Source: Kordia sp. (GTDB taxonomy: Bacteria > Bacteroidota > Bacteroidia > Flavobacteriales > Flavobacteriaceae). Taken from it: DNA of 64,000 nucleotides. The stretch's first letter is position 1. Each line of letters begins with the position of its first letter. The translations under genes and the position numbers were made by a program. Shown here piece after piece: positions 55,582 to 64,000 of this stretch. Where the stretch lies: contig NZ_JAKVBC010000007.1 in assembly GCF_022447245.1 (NCBI RefSeq), positions 1-64,000 on the forward strand, written 5' to 3'. The notes beneath the pieces are model-generated. The model was given only the letters and a program-made list of their open reading frames with translations. It was not told where the DNA came from and did not search any database.

Positions 55582-56593
55582 AAATGCCATACTTGTTACT
55601 GGTGGAGCTGGATTTATAGGAGCTAACTATATTCCGTATTTCTTGGAACAACAGCAAGACACCACGCTTGTGAATATTGACAAGCTTACCTACGCTGGTG
55701 ATTTAGAAAATTTGGCAGAAGTAAGCAATCATGAAAATTATGTATTTATAGAAGGTGATATTTGCGATAGAGGCCTGATAGAAAAATTGTTTGAAACCTA
55801 TGACTTTAAAGCAGTAATTCACTTTGCTGCAGAGTCACATGTGGATAACTCTATCAAAAATCCAGATGCATTCATACAAACCAACATTTTTGGAACATTT
55901 AACTTATTAGACGTAGCTAAAAAAGCATGGATGGATGGACCAAATCAAGTAAAATCAGGGTATGAAGCGTGCAGATTCCATCATATTTCAACCGATGAGG
56001 TTTATGGAACTTTAGGAGAAACAGGATTGTTTACAGAAGAAACATCGTATGCGCCAAACAGCCCGTACAGTGCTTCTAAAGCATCATCCGATTTTATAGT
56101 ACGTAGTTATTTCCATACGTATGGAATGAACGTGGTAACCACTAATTGTTCAAATAATTACGGGCCAAAACAACATGATGAAAAGCTGATTCCAACGATC
56201 ATTCGTAAAGCGATTTCAGGTGAAAATATTCCTATTTATGGAGATGGAATGAATATACGTGATTGGTTATATGTATTAGACCATTGCAAAGGAATTCATT
56301 TGGTATATCAAACAGGAAAAGCAGGTGAGACCTATAATGTTGGAGGAAGAAATGAACGTACCAATGTGTACATTGCCAATACAATATGCGAATTGTTAGA
56401 TAAATTGCGTCCAAAAGAAACGTCGTACAAAGAGCAAATTACCTTTGTAACAGATAGACCGGGACACGATTTTCGCTACGCAATTGATGCAAATAAATTG
56501 GAAAATGAACTTGGTTGGAAAGCTGCAGAAACCTTTGAATCAGGTATTTTGAAAACAATAGAATGGTATTTAAATAAATACGAGACTAAATAA
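55574..56593 (+). CDS. rfbB: dTDP-glucose 4,6-dehydratase
   Basis: The 339-residue SDR enzyme converts dTDP-glucose to dTDP-4-keto-6-deoxyglucose. It has the NAD motif TGGAGFIGANY (about 8-18), the active-site THR/ASP/GLU region STDEVYGTLGETGLF and YSASKASSDF (Tyr-x3-Lys). The last part, NWYxGxR-type and PGHDFRYAIDANKL, is typical. Order rfbB-rfbA-rfbC-rfbD follows. Confidence 0.97.
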   Translation: MPKNAILVTGGAGFIGANYIPYFLEQQQDTTLVNIDKLTYAGDLENLAEVSNHENYVFIEGDICDRGLIEKLFETYDFKAVIHFAAESHVDNSIKNPDAFIQTNIFGTFNLLDVAKKAWMDGPNQVKSGYEACRFHHISTDEVYGTLGETGLFTEETSYAPNSPYSASKASSDFIVRSYFHTYGMNVVTTNCSNNYGPKQHDEKLIPTIIRKAISGENIPIYGDGMNIRDWLYVLDHCKGIHLVYQTGKAGETYNVGGRNERTNVYIANTICELLDKLRPKETSYKEQITFVTDRPGHDFRYAIDANKLENELGWKAAETFESGILKTIEWYLNKYETK

Positions 56594-56600
56594 TTAAGAA

Positions 56601-57458
56601 ATGAAGGGAATAGTATTAGCTGGCGGATCAGGAACACGATTGCATCCACTTACACTTGCAGTAAGTAAGCAATTGATGCCTGTCTATGACAAACCCATGA
56701 TATACTATCCTGTTTCAACACTCATCAGTGCAGGAATCCGTGAAATACTCATCATTTCTACACCACAAGATTTACCCTTATTTCAAAAGCTATTAGGTGA
56801 TGGAAAAAAGTTTGGATGCGAATTTCATTATGAAGTACAAGAAGCACCAAACGGATTGGCAGAAGCCTTTATAATAGGTGAAAAATTTATTGGCGATGAC
56901 AAAGTTGCCCTAATTTTAGGAGATAATATATTCTACGGTTCTGGATTAGCAAACTTGTTACAAGCTAACAACGATCCTGAAGGTGGAATCATCTATGCAT
57001 ACCATGTACACGATCCTGAACGTTATGGAGTAGTAGAATTTGATGAAAACGGCAATGCAATTTCTATTGAAGAAAAACCAGCAAAACCAAAATCTAACTA
57101 TGCAGTTCCAGGGATTTATTTTTATGACAATGAAGTGGTAGAAATTGCCAAAAACATTCGGCCAAGTGGAAGAGGAGAACTCGAAATTACAGATGTAAAT
57201 CGTGTATATTTAGAAAAAGGAAAACTAAGCGTAAGTATCTTAGACAGAGGAACAGCTTGGTTAGATACTGGAACATTCAACTCATTAATGCAAGCTTCAC
57301 AATTTGTGCAAGTCATTGAAGAACGTCAAGGACTTAAAATTGGAGCCATTGAAGAAGCAGCATATAGAATGGGATTCATTAGCAAAAAACAATTAGATGA
57401 ATTAGCAACACCACTATTAAAAAGTGGATACGGAAAACATCTATTAGAAATACAATAA
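56601..57458 (+). CDS. rfbA: Glucose-1-phosphate thymidylyltransferase
   Basis: The 285-residue enzyme makes dTDP-glucose from glucose-1-phosphate and dTTP. The N-terminal nucleotide motif [27 protein letters not shown] and the product region [20 protein letters not shown] are all present. It starts eight bases after rfbB. Confidence 0.98.
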   Translation: MKGIVLAGGSGTRLHPLTLAVSKQLMPVYDKPMIYYPVSTLISAGIREILIISTPQDLPLFQKLLGDGKKFGCEFHYEVQEAPNGLAEAFIIGEKFIGDDKVALILGDNIFYGSGLANLLQANNDPEGGIIYAYHVHDPERYGVVEFDENGNAISIEEKPAKPKSNYAVPGIYFYDNEVVEIAKNIRPSGRGELEITDVNRVYLEKGKLSVSILDRGTAWLDTGTFNSLMQASQFVQVIEERQGLKIGAIEEAAYRMGFISKKQLDELATPLLKSGYGKHLLEIQ

Positions 57459-57466
57459 AAAACGTC

Positions 57467-58000
57467 TTGAACATAACACACACACCATTAGCAGGCTGTT
57501 TTGTCATAGAACCTCAAGTATTTGGAGATTCTAGAGGAAGCTTTATGGAAAGTTACAACGAACAAAAATTTCCAGCGAAAGTTCATTTTGTGCAAGACAA
57601 TCAATCCATTTCACAAAAAGGCGTGTTGCGTGGATTACACTTTCAAAAAGACGAATACGCGCAAGCAAAACTCGTCCGTGTCATTAGTGGAGAAGTATTA
57701 GACGTAGCGGTAGATATCAGACCAAATTCTGAAACTTTTGGACAGCATTTTTCTATCATACTAAACGCAGAAAATAACAAGCAACTCTTTGTGCCAAGAG
57801 GATTTGCTCATGGTTTTGCAGTATTACAAGACGATACCATTTTTGCGTACAAATGCGATAATTTTTATAACAAAGAATCGGAGTCAGGAATTATCTATAA
57901 TGATCCTGATATTGCTATTGATTGGATGTTGAATAAAAATGAAATCATACTTTCTGATAAAGATCAATTACTTCCAAACTTGAAATCATTATCGCTATGA
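57467..58000 (+). CDS. rfbC: dTDP-4-dehydrorhamnose 3,5-epimerase
   Basis: The protein has 177 residues with a TTG start at 57467, nine bases after rfbA. The cupin fold shows QDNQSISQKGVLRGLHFQ with the catalytic histidine, DVAVDIRPNSETFGQ and FVPRGFAHGFAVLQDD. It epimerises the dTDP-keto sugar at C3 and C5. The stop overlaps rfbD. Confidence 0.97.
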   Translation: MNITHTPLAGCFVIEPQVFGDSRGSFMESYNEQKFPAKVHFVQDNQSISQKGVLRGLHFQKDEYAQAKLVRVISGEVLDVAVDIRPNSETFGQHFSIILNAENNKQLFVPRGFAHGFAVLQDDTIFAYKCDNFYNKESESGIIYNDPDIAIDWMLNKNEIILSDKDQLLPNLKSLSL

Positions 58001-58851
58001 AAACGGTTTTAGTTACGGGCGCCAATGGTCAATTAGGACAATGCATTCAAAAGGTACAACAGCAACATCCAAACATCACCTTTCACTTTAAATCGTCTAA
58101 AGAATTAGACATTACAGATACAATAGCGATCCGTGCTTATTTTTCTGAAAACACAATTGATTACTGTGTAAATTGTGCTGCGTATACCAATGTAGAATTA
58201 GCAGAAAGTGAAGAAGATAAAGCATATTTGGTCAATGCCAAAGCAGCTAAAAATTTAGCCAAAACCTGTGCAGAAAACAATATTACGTTGCTCCATGTTT
58301 CTACAGATTATGTGTTTGACGGAACCAAAACATCTCCGTATGTAGAAACGGATATTACCAATCCAATAAGTGTATATGGTGCTTCTAAATTAAAAGGTGA
58401 AAAAAATATCCAAGCAGTTGCTGAAAAGTATTTTATCATTCGCACCTCTTGGTTATATGCTGAATTTGGAAAGAATTTCTACAAAACCATTCTGCAAAAA
58501 GCAAAAGAAAAGGCAAACCTTACCATTACTACAGAGCAAAAAGGAACGCCCACAAACGCAAATGATTTAGCAGAACTGATTTTAGAAATCATCAATACAA
58601 AAAATACTAACTACGGAATCTATCACTTTAGCAATGAAGGTGAAGCTACTTGGTATGACTTTACAAAAGAAATCATTCAAAATTTGAATCTTCCTGAAAC
58701 GGATCAGCCTACATTAAAAAGTGTAGACAGTTACAAAACCAAAGCAGCACGTCCAAAAAATAGCGTTTTAGACAAAAGTAAAGTACGAAGTATTATTAAG
58801 ACTAAATCTTGGCAAGAAAGTCTCCGTAACCTTATGCAAAATCCTTTATAG
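57997..58851 (+). CDS. rfbD: dTDP-4-dehydrorhamnose reductase
   Basis: The 284-residue SDR enzyme completes dTDP-L-rhamnose synthesis. TGANGQLGQCIQ is the cofactor motif, HVSTDYVFDGTKTSPYVETD and YGASKLKGEKN hold the Ser/Tyr/Lys triad. Four-base overlap with rfbC. With rfbA, B and C it shows that L-rhamnose enters the surface polysaccharide. Confidence 0.97.
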   Translation: MKTVLVTGANGQLGQCIQKVQQQHPNITFHFKSSKELDITDTIAIRAYFSENTIDYCVNCAAYTNVELAESEEDKAYLVNAKAAKNLAKTCAENNITLLHVSTDYVFDGTKTSPYVETDITNPISVYGASKLKGEKNIQAVAEKYFIIRTSWLYAEFGKNFYKTILQKAKEKANLTITTEQKGTPTNANDLAELILEIINTKNTNYGIYHFSNEGEATWYDFTKEIIQNLNLPETDQPTLKSVDSYKTKAARPKNSVLDKSKVRSIIKTKSWQESLRNLMQNPL

Positions 58852-58852
58852 T

Positions 58853-59653
58853 TTGATACACAAATATCTATACACTGCCATAGAAGCTGCTGTAAATGCA
58901 GGTGCAATTATTATGGATATTTACGAAAACCAAGTAGTTGCTGTTGAACGAAAATCGGACGACTCACCTGTAACGATTGCTGATAAAAAAGCGAATGATC
59001 TCATAGAAAATGCTTTGCAAAACACTGGAATACCAGTATTAAGTGAAGAAGGAGAACACGCGCAATATGAAATTCGTAAAAACTGGAAACAATGCTGGAT
59101 TGTAGATCCACTTGATGGAACCAAACAATTTATCAAGCGAAATGGCGAATTTACCGTGAATATTGCATTGGTTGAAAACGGCATCTCCTTACTTGGTATC
59201 ATATATATTCCAGCGGCAAAATCACTGTACTTTGCTATAACTGAAGAAAAAAAAGCATTTAAAATAGTGTTAGAAGCACATACAATTACTGAAAGTATGG
59301 TGCAAAACGCTACTGAAATATTTGCAGCTTCCGAAAGTGATACAGTCACCATAACCTCAAGTCATTCTTCTAAAAATCAAGAAGTACTTGAGCTAATTAA
59401 TACACTTGAAACAGAAGGGAAAGAAGTCAACTTAATCAAAGCAGGAAGCTCTTTAAAATTCTGTTTAATGGCAGAAGGGCAAGCTTCATACTATCCGCGT
59501 TGCGCGCCAACGATGGAATGGGACACAGCCGCAGGACATGCAATCTGCAATGCTGTAGGACTCGAAGTATATTCGCTCAAAACCAACAAGCCTCTAAAAT
59601 ACAACAAAGAAAATCTACTAAATCCGTGGTTTCTTGTTAGAAAAATAGGATAA
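58853..59653 (+). CDS. cysQ: 3'(2'),5'-bisphosphate nucleotidase (CysQ)
   Basis: The protein has 266 residues with a TTG start one base after rfbD. The inositol-monophosphatase fold has metal ligands in LSEEGE and the WIVDPLDGTKQFIKRNGEFTVNIALV motif, plus MEWDTAAGHAI. It hydrolyses 3'-phosphoadenosine 5'-phosphate from sulfation. Its place amid sugar genes hints at sulfated polysaccharide, but no sulfotransferase is in the window. Confidence 0.93.
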   Translation: MIHKYLYTAIEAAVNAGAIIMDIYENQVVAVERKSDDSPVTIADKKANDLIENALQNTGIPVLSEEGEHAQYEIRKNWKQCWIVDPLDGTKQFIKRNGEFTVNIALVENGISLLGIIYIPAAKSLYFAITEEKKAFKIVLEAHTITESMVQNATEIFAASESDTVTITSSHSSKNQEVLELINTLETEGKEVNLIKAGSSLKFCLMAEGQASYYPRCAPTMEWDTAAGHAICNAVGLEVYSLKTNKPLKYNKENLLNPWFLVRKIG

Positions 59654-59733
59654 AAATAAAGGGGATAAAACCTGTGTAAAAAAGAGTATTTCCCCATAAA
59701 AGCCATTTATTTCCTAGAATTAAAATTTATACC

Positions 59734-59741
59734 TAGTTTTG
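59734..59741 (+). promoter_or_regulatory. Putative -7 element opening the second sugar operon
   Basis: TAGTTTTG matches TAnnTTTG, ending 17 bases before the ATG at 59759, within the 105-base gap after cysQ. Confidence 0.45.
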
Positions 59742-59758
59742 CAGCGAATAATAGCAAC

Positions 59759-60754
59759 ATGTATAAAGAAGCATATCACTACCAAGACCTTAGTAAATAC
59801 AGTATTTTAATCACTGGAGGTGCAGGATTTATTGGATCCAATTTAGTAGAATATTTACTAAAACACAACGCCAAAAAAGTACGCGTATTAGATAACTTAG
59901 CTACAGGTTTCAAACACAATATTGAGGAATTTGAATCCAATCCAAGTTTCGAATTTATTTTAGGTGATATTAGAGATATGGAAACCTGTACTACTGCTGT
60001 AGCAGGAATGGACTTTGTATTGCACCAAGCTGCCTTAGGTTCGGTACCGCGCTCTTTCAACGATCCTATCTCATCAAATGCGGTAAACATTTCAGGTTTT
60101 TTAAACATGTTGGTAGCATCACGTGATGCTGGTGTAAAACGAATGGTATATGCAGCTTCTTCCAGTACTTATGGTGATAGTAAAGCATTGCCAAAGCGAG
60201 AAGAAATTATTGGAAAACCATTATCTCCATATGCAATTACAAAATATGTAAACGAACTATATGCAGATAACTTCTCTGCAAACTTCGACTTTCATACAGT
60301 AGGATTGCGTTACTTCAACGTTTTTGGACCAAAACAAAACGTAAAAGGCGCGTATGCAGCGGTAATTCCGTTATTTTTCAATGCAGGAATACATAACACA
60401 AAGGTAACAATCAATGGTGATGGAAATCAAACGAGAGATTTTACATTTGTTGAAAATGTAGTGCAAGCAAACATTAAAGCAGCATTTTCAGAAATTGAAA
60501 AACATGAAGTGGTAAATGTTGCGGTTGGCGATCGTATCAGTGTAAATGACTTGTGGAATGACATCAAAGAAATTACACAAAGTACAGTAGAAGCAACGCA
60601 CGGAGAAAGCAGAATAGGAGACGTACGCGATTCATTGGCCGACATCACAAAAGCTAAAACACTATTACAATACAATCCTAAATACAAAATACGCGATGGT
60701 TTAGCTATAACGTATGACTTTTTTAAAAAGCAAGCTGAAGTAAATGACAAATAA
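59759..60754 (+). CDS. NAD-dependent UDP-sugar epimerase (WbpP/Gne-like SDR)
   Basis: The protein has 331 residues. TGGAGFIGSNLVEYLL (about 20-35) is the NAD motif, and VYAASSSTYGDS and SPYAITKYVNELYADNF hold the catalytic Ser/Tyr/Lys. NVFGPKQNVKGAYAAVIPLF is typical of UDP-N-acetylglucosamine 4-epimerases such as WbpP. The substrate is likely UDP-GlcNAc or its uronate, by similarity and by the following dehydrogenases. It overlaps the next gene by eleven bases. Confidence 0.9.
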   Translation: MYKEAYHYQDLSKYSILITGGAGFIGSNLVEYLLKHNAKKVRVLDNLATGFKHNIEEFESNPSFEFILGDIRDMETCTTAVAGMDFVLHQAALGSVPRSFNDPISSNAVNISGFLNMLVASRDAGVKRMVYAASSSTYGDSKALPKREEIIGKPLSPYAITKYVNELYADNFSANFDFHTVGLRYFNVFGPKQNVKGAYAAVIPLFFNAGIHNTKVTINGDGNQTRDFTFVENVVQANIKAAFSEIEKHEVVNVAVGDRISVNDLWNDIKEITQSTVEATHGESRIGDVRDSLADITKAKTLLQYNPKYKIRDGLAITYDFFKKQAEVNDK

Positions 60755-62003
60755 GGTAATTTCCATAATAGGTTTAGGATATGTTGGATTGCCGCTTGCG
60801 GTTGAATTCAGTAAAAAAGGATTTCAAGTCATAGGATTTGATATCAATGAAGCTAGAATTCAAGAATTGCAACAAGGAAACGATCATACACTTGAAGTTA
60901 GCCAAGAAGAACTTCAAGAAACTTCAACTATACAATACACAAATAAAGCGTCAGACATTGCACAAGCAAATCTGTATATCGTCACAGTTCCAACGCCTAT
61001 TACAGAACATAAATTTCCAGACTTAACACCATTAGAAGCTGCTTCTAACTTGGTGGGTTCAGTATTATCCAAAGATGATATAGTCATTTATGAATCTACA
61101 GTATTTCCAGGATGTACGGAGGAAGTATGTGTGCCAATCTTGGAAGCACAAAGTCAATTGGTATTCAATAAAGATTTTTTCTGCGGATATTCTCCAGAAA
61201 GAATCAATCCGGGAGACAAAAAACACAGAGTTAACAACATTGTCAAAGTAACTTCAGGAAGCACGCCTGAAATTGCAGAAACTATTGACGAAATCTATAA
61301 AAGCATTATTACTGTCGGAACGTTTAAAGCGTCTTCTATAAAAGTAGCAGAAGCCGCCAAAGTGATTGAAAATTCACAGCGCGATATCAACATTGCATTT
61401 GTGAACGAATTGGCATTAATATTTGGGAAACTAGGGATTGATACACATGAAGTATTAGAAGCTGCAGGAACAAAGTGGAATTTCTTATCATTTACGCCAG
61501 GATTGGTTGGCGGACATTGCATTGGTGTTGATCCGTATTACTTAACACACAAAGCAAAAAGCGTAGGCTACATTCCGCAAGTGATCCTAGCAGGAAGAAA
61601 AATAAACGATAACATGGGCAAATACATTGCAGAGCGCGTTGTGAAACTCATGATTAAACAAGAAAAACTAATCAAAGGAGCAAAAGTGACCGTACTGGGA
61701 ATTACGTTCAAAGAAAATTGCCCTGACATTAGAAATACACGTGTCATTGACATAGTGCATGAACTTTCGGAATACGGAATTGAAGTTGAGGTATTTGATG
61801 ATAATGTGGATGCATCTCAAGTAAAAAAGGAATACAATATTGACTTAGTGTCGTCCATTTCAAAAGACACTGGAGCGATTATTTTGGCAGTTGCTCATAA
61901 AAGTTTCAATAAAATTGACGTAACTCCCTTTTTTAAAGCAGGATGTATTATTTTTGACGCGAAAAATTTCTTCCCAAAATCAATAGTAACTGAGAGATTA
62001 TAG
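60744..62003 (+). CDS. Nucleotide-sugar dehydrogenase (WbpA/TviB type)
   Basis: The 419-residue UDP-glucose/GDP-mannose dehydrogenase family protein has cofactor motif IGLGYVGLPLAVEFSKKG, YESTVFPGCTEEVC, a lysine/asparagine pair in AKVIENSQRDINIAFVNEL and the catalytic Cys in GLVGGHCIGVDPYYL. It oxidises a UDP-sugar C6 to the uronate, probably making UDP-GalNAcA or UDP-GlcNAcA with the epimerase before it. It is distinct from the second dehydrogenase at 63179. Confidence 0.92.
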   Translation: MTNKVISIIGLGYVGLPLAVEFSKKGFQVIGFDINEARIQELQQGNDHTLEVSQEELQETSTIQYTNKASDIAQANLYIVTVPTPITEHKFPDLTPLEAASNLVGSVLSKDDIVIYESTVFPGCTEEVCVPILEAQSQLVFNKDFFCGYSPERINPGDKKHRVNNIVKVTSGSTPEIAETIDEIYKSIITVGTFKASSIKVAEAAKVIENSQRDINIAFVNELALIFGKLGIDTHEVLEAAGTKWNFLSFTPGLVGGHCIGVDPYYLTHKAKSVGYIPQVILAGRKINDNMGKYIAERVVKLMIKQEKLIKGAKVTVLGITFKENCPDIRNTRVIDIVHELSEYGIEVEVFDDNVDASQVKKEYNIDLVSSISKDTGAIILAVAHKSFNKIDVTPFFKAGCIIFDAKNFFPKSIVTERL

Positions 62004-62045
62004 CCGTTTGAACAATAAAAGTAAACTAAGAACAAAAACAAACTG

Positions 62046-63173
62046 ATGAAAAAAAACCTAATTGTATTTGGTACACGACCAGAAGCTATTAAAATGGCGC
62101 CGCTGGTAAAGGAATTTTTAAAACACCAAGACACTTTTGAAACAAAAGTTTGTATCACGGCACAACACAGAGAAATGTTGGATCAGGTACTTTCATTTTT
62201 TGAAATCACTCCAGACTACGATTTGGACCTGATGAAGCCTAATCAAAATTTATATGGATTAACTGCAGATATCATTACGAACTTAAAACCTGTATTGGAA
62301 GATTTTCAGCCAGACTATGTGTATGTTCATGGAGATACAACCACAACGATGGCAACAAGTATTGCTGCGTTTTATTCGGGAGCGAAAGTATGTCACGTAG
62401 AAGCAGGATTGCGTACGTTTAACAAAAGATCGCCTTTCCCAGAAGAAATCAACAGATGTGTTACGGGAAGCATTTGTGATTATCACTTCTCACCAACAGA
62501 AACATCAAAAAACAATCTGCTTAACGAAAATGTGGCAGACGAAAATATATTAATTACAGGAAATACCGTGATTGATGCGTTGCATTTTAGCGCAGATAAA
62601 GTAAAATCGGAAGGATTCCAAGATCAAGAAATCGAAGACTTAAAAGGATTGGTTGACAGTTCTAAGCGTTTGATATTGGTTACAGGACATCGTAGAGAAA
62701 ATCACGGACAAGGATTTATCAACATCTGTACGGCGTTAAAGCAAATTGCTTTAAATCATCCAGATACACAAATTATTTATCCTGTACACTTAAATCCAAA
62801 CGTACAAAAGCCGGTATACGAATTATTAGCAGACATAGATAATGTAAATCTAATAAATCCGTTATCATATCCTGCATTTGTATGGTTAATGGACAAATCG
62901 AGCTTAATAATTACTGATAGTGGAGGCGTCCAAGAAGAAGCACCAAGTTTAGGAAAACCTGTATTGGTAATGCGTGACACTACAGAACGCCCAGAAGCTG
63001 TAGACGCAGGAACCGTATTATTGGTAGGAACTAATACCGAAAAAATTATCAGTGAAGCTAACAAATTACTAACAGACGAATCTGCTTATCACAAAATGAG
63101 TAAACTACACAATCCATACGGAGATGGAACAGCGTGTGATAAGATCGTTAAATACATGTCAAAATTACAATAA
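62046..63173 (+). CDS. wecB: UDP-N-acetylglucosamine 2-epimerase (non-hydrolysing)
   Basis: The 375-residue enzyme makes UDP-ManNAc from UDP-GlcNAc. FGTRPEAIKMAPL, VHGDTTTTMATSIAAF, HVEAGLRTFNKRSPFPEEINR and TDSGGVQEEAPSLGKPVLVMRDTTERPE are the conserved blocks. Five bases separate it from the next gene, which would oxidise its product. Confidence 0.97.
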   Translation: MKKNLIVFGTRPEAIKMAPLVKEFLKHQDTFETKVCITAQHREMLDQVLSFFEITPDYDLDLMKPNQNLYGLTADIITNLKPVLEDFQPDYVYVHGDTTTTMATSIAAFYSGAKVCHVEAGLRTFNKRSPFPEEINRCVTGSICDYHFSPTETSKNNLLNENVADENILITGNTVIDALHFSADKVKSEGFQDQEIEDLKGLVDSSKRLILVTGHRRENHGQGFINICTALKQIALNHPDTQIIYPVHLNPNVQKPVYELLADIDNVNLINPLSYPAFVWLMDKSSLIITDSGGVQEEAPSLGKPVLVMRDTTERPEAVDAGTVLLVGTNTEKIISEANKLLTDESAYHKMSKLHNPYGDGTACDKIVKYMSKLQ

Positions 63174-63178
63174 GAATC

Positions 63179-64000
63179 ATGGGAAGTAACAAACCAAGTG
63201 TTGTTATGGTAGGTCTAGGATATATTGGACTTCCTACAGCAGCGTTAATTGCAAGTAAAGAAATAAAAGTAACAGGAGTTGATATTCATCAACATGTTGT
63301 AGATACGATTAATAAAGGAGAAATCCACATTGTAGAACCAGATTTAGACGGTTTGGTACATCACGTAGTAAAAGAAGGATATTTAACAGCAAGTACATCA
63401 CCAGTAGAGGCAGATGTATACCTAATTGCGGTTCCAACACCATTTAAAGGTGATTATGAGCCAGATATCTCGTATGTAGAATCTGCTACAAGAGCATTAT
63501 TACCAACCTTAAAAGAAGGCGCATTAGTTATTATAGAATCTACAAGTCCTGTAGGAACTACTGAAAAAATGCAAGCAGTTATTGAGGCAGAACGCCCAGA
63601 ACTTGCAGGAAAAATTTACATGGCATATTGCCCAGAGCGTGTATTACCAGGAAATGTAATTTACGAATTAGAGCATAATGACAGAGCTATTGGTGGAATC
63701 AATACAGAATCTACCGAAAAAGCAGTTGAATTTTACAGACACTTTGTAAAAGGAACTTTGCATAAAACCAACTCTAAAACAGCAGAAATGTGTAAGTTGG
63801 TTGAAAACTCATCTAGAGACGTTCAAATTGCCTTTGCAAACGAATTATCTATGATTTGTGATGAAGCTGGAATCAATGTATGGGAACTAATCAATTTAGC
63901 TAACAAACATCCCCGTGTAAACATTTTACAACCAGGAACGGGAGTTGGAGGACACTGTATTGCAGTAGATCCTTGGTTTATTGTTTCTGAATTCCCTGAG
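63179..64000 (+). CDS. wecC: UDP-N-acetyl-D-mannosamine dehydrogenase, partial (right edge)
   Basis: The first 274 codons are in the window; the C-terminal third lies outside. VMVGLGYIGLPTAALIASK is the cofactor motif, followed by AVPTPFKGDYEPDISYV, IESTSPVGTTEKM, KLVENSSRDVQIAFANELSMI and the catalytic Cys in GTGVGGHCIAVDPWFIV. It should oxidise UDP-ManNAc from WecB to UDP-ManNAcA. The ATG is at 63179. Confidence 0.94.
   Translation, partial: MGSNKPSVVMVGLGYIGLPTAALIASKEIKVTGVDIHQHVVDTINKGEIHIVEPDLDGLVHHVVKEGYLTASTSPVEADVYLIAVPTPFKGDYEPDISYVESATRALLPTLKEGALVIIESTSPVGTTEKMQAVIEAERPELAGKIYMAYCPERVLPGNVIYELEHNDRAIGGINTESTEKAVEFYRHFVKGTLHKTNSKTAEMCKLVENSSRDVQIAFANELSMICDEAGINVWELINLANKHPRVNILQPGTGVGGHCIAVDPWFIVSEFPE

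Noticed and set aside
1-64000. CRISPR arrays, insertion sequences, tRNA and rRNA genes
   Set aside because: No regular direct repeats with spacers, transposase motifs, terminal inverted repeats or tRNA-like cloverleaf was noticed by eye; a tool-based scan was not possible.

Overview
The window looks like chromosomal DNA of a marine-type flavobacterium (Bacteroidota, Flavobacteriaceae). The pointers are low GC, a type IX secretion C-terminal sorting domain, LytTR/LytS regulation, two TonB receptors with carboxypeptidase-like N-termini, a FecI/FecR pair, DUF4175, DUF4249, DUF4837, DUF2652 and DUF6909 families, and TAnnTTTG promoter boxes instead of strong Shine-Dalgarno sites. The GG-type peptide leader at 32.7 kb resembles those common in Kordia, but the genus is a guess. 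I found no rRNA or tRNA gene, insertion sequence, prophage or CRISPR array.

Layout. 0-3 kb: LytTR regulator (cut by the edge), its sensor kinase and a class-C beta-lactamase-like hydrolase. 3-11.8 kb: SPFH protein, outer-membrane barrels, gltX, a T9SS cargo protein and an AlkB-type hydroxylase. 11.9-19.6 kb: DUF4175, ybeY, mnmG, a GNAT acetyltransferase and a methyltransferase, threaded by three perfect parS-like palindromes, suggesting an origin-proximal centromere. 19.9-24 kb: Skp/OmpH lipoprotein, TonB receptor and DUF4249 lipoprotein. 24.1-27.8 kb: an ECF sigma operon and a facing gene, decayed by one-base losses. 28.4-33 kb: intact sigma/FecR/TonB trans-envelope signalling set, followed on the other strand by two GG-leader, Cys-containing RiPP-like precursors, one with a stop in its leader. 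33-45 kb: holB, pgk, S41 protease, MltD-like transglycosylase, DUF4837 and tex, with broken accessory genes between them. 45-50 kb: small lipoprotein, broken esterase, second alpha/beta hydrolase, Crp/Fnr regulator lacking a normal start codon, membrane protein, broken PsbP-like protein and tatA. 50.3-64 kb: M23 peptidase, GH3-like protein, DUF6909 protein and a same-strand surface polysaccharide locus (Wzz-like protein, rfbBACD, cysQ, epimerase, two nucleotide-sugar dehydrogenases, wecB) running off the right edge.

The most striking feature is the number of nearly intact but disabled genes: eleven genes carry in-frame TAA/TAG codons or single-base frameshifts, and a twelfth seems to have lost its ATG. 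All ten indels I could place are one-base losses, mostly in homopolymers. None falls in about 50 kb of intact housekeeping, envelope and polysaccharide coding sequence. This fits ongoing selective loss of accessory genes. A homopolymer-calling artefact could explain the indels but not the nonsense codons.
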